NCBI GenBank assembly: GCA_001661245.1
Contig: KV454016.1
Span: 798,973-862,972, forward strand
DNA length: 64,000 nt
Direction: 5' to 3'
Source: Pachysolen tannophilus NRRL Y-2460
Taxonomy: Eukaryota; Ascomycota; Pichiomycetes; Alaninales; Pachysolenaceae
The position numbers and the translations under genes were made by a program. Position 1 is the first letter of the stretch, and every line of letters begins with the position of its first letter. The notes below the pieces were generated by a model, which did no database searches, had not been told where the DNA came from, and saw only the letters and a program-made list of their open reading frames with translations. Shown here piece after piece: positions 1 to 8,221 of this stretch.

Positions 1-3000
1 CATTAGATGATTCAAATCATAGATTAAGACGAAGTTCTTCTGAATCATCTTCATCATTGGATCCGTATGAGATAAATTTCTTTAAGAAAAATTTCAGTAA
101 TAACGCTAAACAAGTTGAACGATTTGGCTCGTTTCAAAGTTTGACACCACTAACACCAGTATCTACTTTGAAAATGCCTGTTGCAAGCGATAAGCCAATA
201 ACTGCAGCTACAATTTCAGATGTTGTATTTGGTGTCACTAGTTCTAAATCAAATATGACTGCTTTGTCTTCTTTGTTAAATTTAACGAAAAATCCAACAA
301 CCAGTCCTTCTTCTGGAACTGATATCTCTAGTATTATTAACACGAGAAAGAGGCAAAACTCTTCGCCAATTAGGACCAATCACTCAAATGATTCATCCTT
401 ATCGACCAACGGCAAAACTGTGAATACATCCAGATCTCATTCTTTGAATTTGGGACAAACAGCTTCAACATCTGAGAAACCCCATACCAATGTTAGTCGT
501 GATAATAACGATAGGAAGCCATCAGATTTTATTTCTGCAAAAATTCCCTATCCATCCGAAATTCCTCAAACGGCATCTTCTTCTTATTCGAATAAATCCA
601 TGAATAGATTGCACACTTTGGGAATGACGGGGTCTTCCCCTTCGAATTCTTTGAATAGTTTATCACAACAATCAAAGAAGGCATTACCAGAAATATTTTC
701 TGAAGAAATGTATGCTAAAAGCATGATGTGGACTCAAATAGATAACCCTTCAACAACTGTTGATCCTAATTCGGTAGTCTTATTAGTTAATGGCAGATGG
801 GAGCATGTATTTCCTAAGAATGCCAAGAGAAGAGCAATTAAATGGACTTCTTTATCATCACCTGCTGCCTTGCCAATTACAACTACACATTTCCCGTTTG
901 ATTTCCACTCAAATTTTACTTTTAAATTATATGATATCATCTTAAATTCAAGTACCGCCCATGAGGATATTAATACTGGGGATTTGATGAGGGAAATGAT
1001 TTCTTTGAGATTAACATTAGGCTTCCAAATATGTGTTGGAGAAAAAGTAAAGAAAGTCGAGAGAAAAAGAAAACCTGGCGGAGACGCTAATTTATTGATC
1101 AAATTTGTTCAGCATAACAAGTTCGAAGGCTCCAGGATATATATGTCGTACAACGATGAAGTACATAGGATTGCCGCTGACTTTCATGGCAGTATTAATG
1201 TTCAGATTTATAAACGGTCAAATTCTACTTTTTTGCCTGTGACAAATGGTCCTATAAGGGAGTATTATCCTAAAATAAGGACGCGTTATGACGAACAATA
1301 TACGACTGCGAAAATTGATGCCTTGAATAACGAACCAAAGAAGTATAACTGGAATTACTTGGATCAGATATTAGCAGGCTATGGGGATTCAATTGATGAT
1401 GAGTACCAAGTGTGCAATAAAGTGAAATTTGTCATCTTACCTGCTGAAATTCCCGAGAATTCTTATAACTTTGGTGTGCAAGATTCTGGGGGCGCTAATT
1501 CCGGCACTCAAAAGGATAGGTTAAACGGTGAAGAAATTAGATTAGAAGGTTTACGTAGATTAATAGCTACCTTATACAAAGGTAGATATAGATCACCAGA
1601 AGAAGTTAGAAGGTTAGGAAATGTAGTCAAAAAAGAGGAAATAATACCAGAGATAAATTTTTATACTGGAAATTTGTTCAAATTTTTAAACCAACAAGCC
1701 GAAAATTTGGATTTATCGACAGCAAATAACAAAGAATCATTGTTCGTTAAAGAAAATTCATTAAATTTAAACCGTGATATAAAGTTAGTTCAATTAGCAT
1801 CTATTCTTCAAGGTCCTAAAGGTATTAAATTTGTTGACAGAAAATGGCATTGGAAAACTCATCCTAATTGTTTTCTTGGGTTAGAATTTGTTAGTTGGAT
1901 AATCAATAATTTTGAGAGGATTGACACTAGAGAAGACGCCGCTGCCTTCGGAAATAAATTGATGCAAGAAAATCTTTTTTCTCATGTTGAGAGCAGACAT
2001 ACATTTCTTGATGGCCATTATTTCTACAAATTAAATCCAGAATATACAGTTGATAAGTCGGCAACAGCGTTGCAAGCTAATGAAGGGTCATCTTCGATAA
2101 CTTCCAATAACAATGGCACTGAAATTGACTCAGAAAACCGCAATACTGGTTGGTTTGCTAAAAGAACGAGTGTGGATGCGAAATCACCTCTTTTATCACA
2201 TAATGACTCTACAAAGTCACCTAAATCTAAGATACCAGGATCACAGGTACTATCACCACAGTCGGAGAATAGTATCGATAGTAATTCTTTAATTAAACAA
2301 TCGTCTAACAATTTTCAAAAAGTCAATAGTGGGCCTTCTAACAATACAACCTCTAACAGTGCTACAGATGTCAAGAGGGTCATGTTGAGTAGGTCACTTA
2401 TTTACGATGTGGACCCACAGAAAAAGTCCTACAGACCAGAATTAGTAACTGTTCATTACGACAGGGTACATAATTTGGAACACTGTTTTCATATTAGGCT
2501 TGAATGGTTGAACACTACTTCCAAATTGATTGATGATACCATCAGTAGTTGGTCTAGAGTATGCGAAAGATATGGTCTTAAATTAGTTGAAACTCCCTGG
2601 AATGAGTTGTGTACTATACCAACTAAAAATCCATTTCATTCTTTTGTTGATATTACTTTGGCGGTTAATCCATGGTATGACAGTGAGTTTTGCGAGGGAA
2701 ACGGAAAAATAATTTTGTTTGAAAATAAATTTTTTTACCATATGTTTTTGTTAGAAGTGTCTGGTTTCTTGTTGGATAACAGAGCCGCTTTATTTTTTCA
2801 AGATGACAGTTTTGAAGTTCATTATTCATGGGGTAAATCTAGTTTTAAATATGTTCAGTATATCCATAAGACAGGTGCATATATTGCAGAGGTTAGAGAC
2901 AGCGGTGATTTATTTTTGGCCCCAAATAATACGCATATTGCAAGGGTTAATGTGCAGAAAAATCAACAAAACAGTTCTAAAAATGAGAACTTTATATTAG

Positions 3001-3140
3001 ACTCACAAAGGATTATGTTGGAGTTCAGAGCCACTTGTAAAGATGAAGTGAAGTTAAAGCAAATTTTTAGAGAGGCAAGGTCGAGATGGGAACTCAGAAG
3101 GGACATTGATGATGCTTTATTCAATGACGTTGGCAGTTAG
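1..3140 (+). CDS. IML1: Iml1, SEACIT/GATOR1 subunit, C-terminal part
   Basis: This is the C-terminal part of Iml1 (DEPDC5 in animals), the GTPase-activating subunit of the SEACIT/GATOR1 complex, which restrains TORC1 at the vacuole when amino acids are short. The frame is open from base 3 with no start codon, so the gene begins outside the window. About 1045 residues are visible, against roughly 1580 for the S. cerevisiae protein. A DEP domain lies near visible residues 600-680 (HWKTHPNCFLGLEFVSWI region). A long Ser/Asn-rich linker follows, then the conserved C-terminal domain. It converges on HOM6 with 154 bases between stop codons, the same arrangement as YJR138W/YJR139C in S. cerevisiae. 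Assignment is strong; only the N-terminus is missing. Confidence 0.93.
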   Translation, partial: LDDSNHRLRRSSSESSSSLDPYEINFFKKNFSNNAKQVERFGSFQSLTPLTPVSTLKMPVASDKPITAATISDVVFGVTSSKSNMTALSSLLNLTKNPTTSPSSGTDISSIINTRKRQNSSPIRTNHSNDSSLSTNGKTVNTSRSHSLNLGQTASTSEKPHTNVSRDNNDRKPSDFISAKIPYPSEIPQTASSSYSNKSMNRLHTLGMTGSSPSNSLNSLSQQSKKALPEIFSEEMYAKSMMWTQIDNPSTTVDPNSVVLLVNGRWEHVFPKNAKRRAIKWTSLSSPAALPITTTHFPFDFHSNFTFKLYDIILNSSTAHEDINTGDLMREMISLRLTLGFQICVGEKVKKVERKRKPGGDANLLIKFVQHNKFEGSRIYMSYNDEVHRIAADFHGSINVQIYKRSNSTFLPVTNGPIREYYPKIRTRYDEQYTTAKIDALNNEPKKYNWNYLDQILAGYGDSIDDEYQVCNKVKFVILPAEIPENSYNFGVQDSGGANSGTQKDRLNGEEIRLEGLRRLIATLYKGRYRSPEEVRRLGNVVKKEEIIPEINFYTGNLFKFLNQQAENLDLSTANNKESLFVKENSLNLNRDIKLVQLASILQGPKGIKFVDRKWHWKTHPNCFLGLEFVSWIINNFERIDTREDAAAFGNKLMQENLFSHVESRHTFLDGHYFYKLNPEYTVDKSATALQANEGSSSITSNNNGTEIDSENRNTGWFAKRTSVDAKSPLLSHNDSTKSPKSKIPGSQVLSPQSENSIDSNSLIKQSSNNFQKVNSGPSNNTTSNSATDVKRVMLSRSLIYDVDPQKKSYRPELVTVHYDRVHNLEHCFHIRLEWLNTTSKLIDDTISSWSRVCERYGLKLVETPWNELCTIPTKNPFHSFVDITLAVNPWYDSEFCEGNGKIILFENKFFYHMFLLEVSGFLLDNRAALFFQDDSFEVHYSWGKSSFKYVQYIHKTGAYIAEVRDSGDLFLAPNNTHIARVNVQKNQQNSSKNENFILDSQRIMLEFRATCKDEVKLKQIFREARSRWELRRDIDDALFNDVGS

Positions 3141-3294
3141 GGCCAATATTTTATTTACGATATATTTTATGTTTATCATTGAGGCAAAGTTATGAATAAT
3201 TGTAATTTTAATAATCTATAATGAAGGAAACAGGAAACACTAAAAGCTATGTATTTGTTATTACTTTAAAAAAATTTAAAATGTAAATTCGTAA

Positions 3295-4479
3295 CTATTT
3301 AGCAATTCTTTGAGCAATCTTAATGGTATCTGCCAACACACCGGCAGCAGTTACTTCAGCACCAGCACCAGCACCTTGTATAATTAAAGGATCACTATAT
3401 CTTGTAGTCTTGATAGAAATGACATTAGCCGATCCTTTAAGTGAAGCAAAAGGATGACTTTGATCATATTTCTCAACACCAACAGAAACAATTTTCTTAT
3501 CCATATCAATCTTACCTACAAATCTTAAAACTTTCTTTTCTCTTTCCACTTCTTCTTTCAAAGCTTTCATGTCATCATCATAACTTGGCAATTTCTGCAT
3601 AAATTCAGAAGTTGATTCAATAGATTCCAAAGGTTTTGGAATCAATGATTGAACTGGGAATGAAGTTGGTGATTCAACATCAAAACCAGCGAGTCTGGCC
3701 AATATAGTAACTTTTCTGGCAACATCTAAACCATTTAAATCATCTCTTGGATCAGGCTCAGTATAACCCAAGTCTTTAGCAATTGAAACAATCTCTGAAA
3801 ATTTTGTATCATTTGGAACAACTGTTGAAAACTCATTAAAGATGTATGAAAGTGTACCAGAAAAAATACCTTCAATTTTTTCAATCTTATCTCCAGTTTC
3901 AATCATGTCACGTACAGTACCTATAATTGGCAATCCAGCACCTACTGTGGCTTCATGATAAACCAATCCACCATTTGGTGATGAAGAATTAGCAAAAATC
4001 TCGTTCCATGTTTCCAAATCGCTAGAGAAAGCCTTTTTATTTGGAGTTGCTATAGAAATACCATGTTTAATCAAAGTTGGATAAAACGAGGCCAAATTAG
4101 CATCAGATGTGTTATCAACTAAAACAGTTGGCAATGGAGACTTCTCCAAGAACGATAACAATTCACCATTTGATAATGAAGGTGAAGATGAAGATTTAAC
4201 AATATCTGACCATGACGTCAAATCAATAGGACGGTAATCTTGAGAAATCAAAGCTTTACTTGATCTTGAAATAAGAATAACATTATAAGCAATGCTTTTA
4301 GATTGGATGTTTTTCAATTGGTTAATGAATGCCGATCCAACAACACCGGTACCTAAACTCGAGCAATTTTGGTTAGTTCCTATTAATTTTATAGCAAAAC
4401 AAAAAATATTATTAAAAAAAAAAAGAATACAAAATCAATGAAACATACCAATAATAGCAACATTAATTGATTTGGACAT
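3295..4479 (-). CDS. HOM6: homoserine dehydrogenase Hom6, one intron
   Basis: Hom6 makes homoserine from aspartate semialdehyde with NAD(P)H, the branch point to threonine and methionine. The coding exons are 4479-4449 and 4352-3295, giving 362 residues. The intron (4448-4353, 96 bases) starts GTATGT, has an ACTAAC branch site and ends TTTAG. Splicing restores the dinucleotide-binding start MSKSINVAIIGTGVVGSAF, which an unspliced reading would lose. Conserved blocks seen are NTSDANLASFYP, ISIATPNKKAFSSDLETW, EGIFSGTLSYIFNEFST and the catalytic region YTEPDPRDDLNGLDVARK. The C-terminus VIQGAGAGAEVTAAGVL is typical. No clear Gcn4 box (TGASTCA) was seen in the upstream flank. Confidence 0.96.
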
Positions 4480-4805
4480 ATTTTAACAAATTAAACACTA
4501 ATATTATAGCTATAACAACTTTCTGTCTATTCAAAAACTTGAGTTGGAATTAGATAATTACTATAGATTAAGTTGATTTCATTCACTAGTTGAAAAGTTT
4601 AAAAGTTGAAAAATTCATTTAAACCAAGTTGAACGAAATTTACTACACGACTTAATTATTATAAAAACTAAACGGACAAAACTTTTATTAAAATATCATC
4701 TCAGGTCATAAGTGAAAAGTGAGGAAACTCACAAAGGATCTAAATATAAAAACTGTATTAAGGTAGAAAAAAAGTGTTGTATCATATTATAGCATATTAT
4801 TGCTT
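4480..4805. promoter_or_regulatory. HOM6 upstream flank and 3' flank of the KTR gene
   Basis: This 326-base AT-rich spacer lies upstream of HOM6 (minus strand) and downstream of the KTR-type gene. No convincing Gcn4 site, hairpin or small gene was seen. Confidence 0.5.
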
Positions 4806-6233
4806 TTAATATAAACCTAATTCTTTATCTGTCATTTCGTATCTAACCCAGTTAGATACGCAATTTTGATCGTACAAATGAGGAAATGAAAACTTTCCTA
4901 CTTCACATACAGGTCCACCTAGTTTACCTGATTTTGGTCCTGGTTCTCTTGTGTTGCATTTGTCACTATTTGGGCAGTTGTAGTATGGATAATGTTCGTA
5001 TCCTATATCTCTGAACCAATGAATTTTAGATTTATCTTCAAATAATCCTAAACCTACAGAATGTACAGGTGCATCCCCCCATCTTTCATAATAAAATCCC
5101 CCTTTAGAATCCAAATATTGGAACCAATTATCATAAGGTTCTGATCTAAAGAAATCCATATTTCCTATTTCAAAATTAGACCAGAAATGACAAGTTGAAT
5201 AACCACCTGTTTCAGTTGTCTTTTTTTTATTCATAAAATCTTCAGTCAACCAATTAAATGCTCCATTTGGATGTAAATATTGCGGGTTTTGACTTAAAAA
5301 TTCTAATGTTGTAGGCCACAAGGTTTTTATCGATTGCTGAGCATCATACAAACTTATGGTAAAACCATATGTCTTATTATTCATTTCCATAAATTTAAAT
5401 AAATCATAATCAATTTTACAAAAATAATTTGTTCCAGGTTCAAATCTCCAATACCACTTAAATTTCAGTAATCTTGGATGTTTATAAAAATTACCAGAAT
5501 AGAAACGACACATGTTATGGTAACTCTCCATTTCCGAATATCCTATCTTTTCTTCTTTTAAATACAGAATTCCTTCACGTTCTTTTTCTTTATCTATTGT
5601 AGAAGGTTTTTTCCAAATTTTAGGATCAATAGCTTCAAAATAAAGTTCTCTACCTGGTAATAACAGCTTAATTCCATTAATAAATTTTTGAGAAAATTCT
5701 GCATCATTTAAAAAAGTATATGGATAATGATATTTATTATTGAACTTATCTTCAATTTGTTGAATAGTAACAATAACTTTATTTAACTCTCTATTTCTAG
5801 CTAATACCAATAATGTCGCATTTGCTCTATCATAATTAGAAGGATCCAGAGGAGGTTTCACCAAATTATCAACTTTTGGTTCATCAATTTTTTGAGTCAA
5901 ATATTCATCATATTCACGCATATTCCAATTTATTATTTCATCTCTTGACATATCAGACTGTGGTAATTTCCCACTAAAAATCTTCTTCTTGATTAACCTT
6001 TCCAAAATAGAAGGCACCGAGAGCCCAGAAAGCTGCTGGTCCCCATTCTTAACACCACCCAGAACAGGTGATTTATCATTTATATATTCGGACACGTATC
6101 CCGTCAACGTTTGAACTTGTATATTATATTCTGGGAAATAACTTTTATTAATGAAAAAACCCAAACCTACAAGACAAATCAGCACCAATACCAACGTGAA
6201 AAATTTAATAAACTTTTTATTTAGTTTCAACAT
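4806..6233 (-). CDS. KTR/KRE2-family Golgi alpha-1,2-mannosyltransferase (GT15)
   Basis: This is a 475-residue type II membrane glycosyltransferase of family GT15, which adds mannose to N- and O-linked glycans in the Golgi. A short cytosolic tail is followed by a signal anchor near residues 10-28. A stem region comes next, then the catalytic domain from about residue 125. Family hallmarks are FLNDAEFSQKF, ELYFEAID, YHNMCRFYSGNFYKHP, KWYWRFEPGTNYFCKID, TCHFWSNFEIGNMDFFR and YYERWGDAPVHSVGLGLF. The length fits the family (about 390-520). The start is the first ATG in frame. Among the S. cerevisiae paralogs I cannot tell which one is the ortholog, so no symbol is given. Confidence 0.92.
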   Translation of the reverse strand: MLKLNKKFIKFFTLVLVLICLVGLGFFINKSYFPEYNIQVQTLTGYVSEYINDKSPVLGGVKNGDQQLSGLSVPSILERLIKKKIFSGKLPQSDMSRDEIINWNMREYDEYLTQKIDEPKVDNLVKPPLDPSNYDRANATLLVLARNRELNKVIVTIQQIEDKFNNKYHYPYTFLNDAEFSQKFINGIKLLLPGRELYFEAIDPKIWKKPSTIDKEKEREGILYLKEEKIGYSEMESYHNMCRFYSGNFYKHPRLLKFKWYWRFEPGTNYFCKIDYDLFKFMEMNNKTYGFTISLYDAQQSIKTLWPTTLEFLSQNPQYLHPNGAFNWLTEDFMNKKKTTETGGYSTCHFWSNFEIGNMDFFRSEPYDNWFQYLDSKGGFYYERWGDAPVHSVGLGLFEDKSKIHWFRDIGYEHYPYYNCPNSDKCNTREPGPKSGKLGGPVCEVGKFSFPHLYDQNCVSNWVRYEMTDKELGLY

Positions 6234-6286
6234 ATCGTCTTCCTATACTTCTTGATATTCATTTGGAATGATACTTTATATATATT

Positions 6287-6323
<37 letters not shown>

Positions 6324-6590
6324 GTCATTTAATATAGTAAAATAAAATAAAAGAAGGGTTCAGCTTCAGCTTAGCCCTACTTTGCCCATATTTATTAGTG
6401 CATTTTATTTTCTTTTAAAAATTTCGCATTTTTTAAAGGAAAAAATCAAAATCAAAATAAAAAGCAAAACGCGGTACGCAATATGCGCACAATATACACA
6501 ACAATATGCGCACCACACATTTAACTTCATCTACAGCACAACTGCGGACTTATCAGCGAGCTCATCAGCGGACTTATTCACTATTATTAT
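6234..6590. other. intergenic spacer with (TA)n tract
   Basis: This 357-base stretch separates the KTR-type gene start from the IPA1 stop. It holds a (TA)n microsatellite at about 6291-6322, and a less AT-rich patch at 6460-6560 containing ATATGCGCA twice. An open frame of 74 codons here has no recognisable content and is not called as a gene. Confidence 0.6.
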
Positions 6591-7745
6591 CTATATATAC
6601 AAGTAACTAACATTCCAAAAATTCAAGTGTTGCAAGTCTTGTGGCAACCTATTATTATTTTGAGTAATTTCTTGAAGAAGATCTTCAACAACAATGGAGG
6701 GGAAATATAGTGGCTCAAAATTGTTGAACTGCTCATTGGCATTTTCAGTGATAAATTTCAAATCATGATTAAACATAATCTTTAAACAATTTTCCCTAAT
6801 TTTACCTTCACTTTGATTTGTTATATTTATTCCAAAACTAAAGATCCATAACACTAGTCTAATTATTTCGTCATTTTTTTCATCGTAAATTTTGAAAAAT
6901 CTTGAAGCATTTGAATTTATTGAATCAATTAAAACGTTAAAACTATGATAATAAGGTCTAAAAGTTTCTTTATTGTTCAATTTAAAATTCCATTTGTATA
7001 ATTTAACAAGCTTATTATCCGATTCAACTTTCCCCAATTGACAATGACATTTAAAACATATTGGTATAGAATCTACTATAATTAATGATTCAAAATCTTT
7101 CATGTTGATCAAAAAATAATAATTTCCTATAATTACTGAATTTTTTGAAGGCTTTAAAACGCTATACCTTTTCGAATTAAATGTATGTTCATTTTTACCA
7201 TTTTCACTATCTGGCTTGTGGCAATGCCAAAAATCCATCATCTCAGACCATGATTCACTGGGCATATCGTTTAACTTGTTGATTTTATCAGAAGAAATAA
7301 TTGTTTCTCCACATTCGGCACAACTTAAACAAAATTGAGAATTTTTATTGCCCTGCAATAAATATTTTTTTGACCATATCTCGTTATCGTTGAAACTATG
7401 CATTAAAAAATTTATAGATCTATCGTTTCTATTTTGAAAATTATCACCTCGACCACGATTTATCGAAGAGGGCAATTTGAACGATACTGTCATTACTCTT
7501 TCCTTTTCATTTTCATTTGTGTTCAAACTTGAAAATAAATCGGTATTCACTAGCCTTGAAGGTACACCATGAGACAAATTTATTGTTTCGTTTTTAGTAT
7601 TATTAAAAGTTATCAAGATACTATTAGCTGAATCTAGTTTTATCCCAGTAATCGTATAAAAACTATGAAACTGTATACAAACTGATATACTATTTATCCT
7701 AGGAAGATACTCTGCATAATATTTCAAGTCCAATGATGATACCAT
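6591..7745 (-). CDS. IPA1: Ipa1-like E2-binding (UBE3D-type) protein
   Basis: This 384-residue protein resembles Ipa1 (YJR141W), an essential yeast protein linked to mRNA 3'-end processing and related to UBE3D, a HECT-like E2-binding protein. The family block is seen around residues 140-180: CSSCxxC-like cysteines in LSCAECGETIISS, then LNDMPSESWSEMMDFWHCHK. A further Cys pair, PICFKCHCQLG, lies near residue 230. The first in-frame ATG is used. It lies on the HOM6 side of the window, as in S. cerevisiae, where IPA1 is two genes from HOM6. It diverges from the UFD1-like gene across a 476-base spacer. The family assignment is firm; the detailed function is taken from the ortholog. Confidence 0.85.
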   Translation of the reverse strand: MVSSLDLKYYAEYLPRINSISVCIQFHSFYTITGIKLDSANSILITFNNTKNETINLSHGVPSRLVNTDLFSSLNTNENEKERVMTVSFKLPSSINRGRGDNFQNRNDRSINFLMHSFNDNEIWSKKYLLQGNKNSQFCLSCAECGETIISSDKINKLNDMPSESWSEMMDFWHCHKPDSENGKNEHTFNSKRYSVLKPSKNSVIIGNYYFLINMKDFESLIIVDSIPICFKCHCQLGKVESDNKLVKLYKWNFKLNNKETFRPYYHSFNVLIDSINSNASRFFKIYDEKNDEIIRLVLWIFSFGINITNQSEGKIRENCLKIMFNHDLKFITENANEQFNNFEPLYFPSIVVEDLLQEITQNNNRLPQDLQHLNFWNVSYLYI

Positions 7746-8221
7746 TGGAACAAAAATTATCAGTCTATCTTGAAGTAAAAAACCAAAGAACTTAATTATG
7801 TCATATTCTTAAAAAGATATTTCATTATTTCCTTTATTATTTTTTTTCGATCTGAATTGAAGCTAAAAAAATAAAAGAAAAACAACTTCTCCTCATCTGG
7901 AGAAGTTTTAAAAACATATTTCCAATTTGGAGAAAGATAAGTTATTTTTTATTTTCTCCGGAGAATATTCTTTTAGGTTTTTGATCCATCTGCATTTTCA
8001 TACAGAAGTTTTATCGAGTCAAAAGGTACCGACGTTACCAAGAGTAGAGTGGCAAAAATAATAGTAATCATAACAATAATATTTAAATGGTTCTCATGGT
8101 TGTATAATAAGAAAAGGGGTAGGGAAAGTGATAAAGGTTTTTTTTTTTCTTTTTTCTTTCTTTTTAAAAAAAAATTGGAAAACGGAAAGCGAAAGCATAG
8201 AGTTCAGAGAATAGAATAATT
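7746..8221. promoter_or_regulatory. divergent promoter region IPA1 / UFD1-like gene
   Basis: This 476-base spacer drives two divergent genes. It contains a 9-bp inverted repeat with a 6-base loop (AACTTCTCC / GGAGAAGTT, 7884-7907), a 12-bp perfect palindrome TTCTCCGGAGAA (7954-7965), and AGTGGCAAA at 8048-8056. Long poly-T and poly-A tracts fill the last 100 bases before the plus-strand ATG. Confidence 0.6.
8048..8056 (+). promoter_or_regulatory. Rpn4 (PACE) box candidate before the UFD1-like gene
   Basis: AGTGGCAAA matches the proteasome-associated control element GGTGGCAAA except for the first base, a position that tolerates change. It lies 166 bases upstream of the start codon of a gene with ubiquitin-pathway domains, which fits Rpn4 control. 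Confidence 0.5.

Noticed and set aside
3295-4317. HOM6 read as a 340-residue unspliced ORF
   Set aside because: It lacks the dinucleotide-binding N-terminus; splicing from 4479 restores it in frame with consensus splice signals.
4480-4805. Gcn4 site upstream of HOM6
   Set aside because: Only partial matches such as TTGAGTTGG were found; no TGASTCA.
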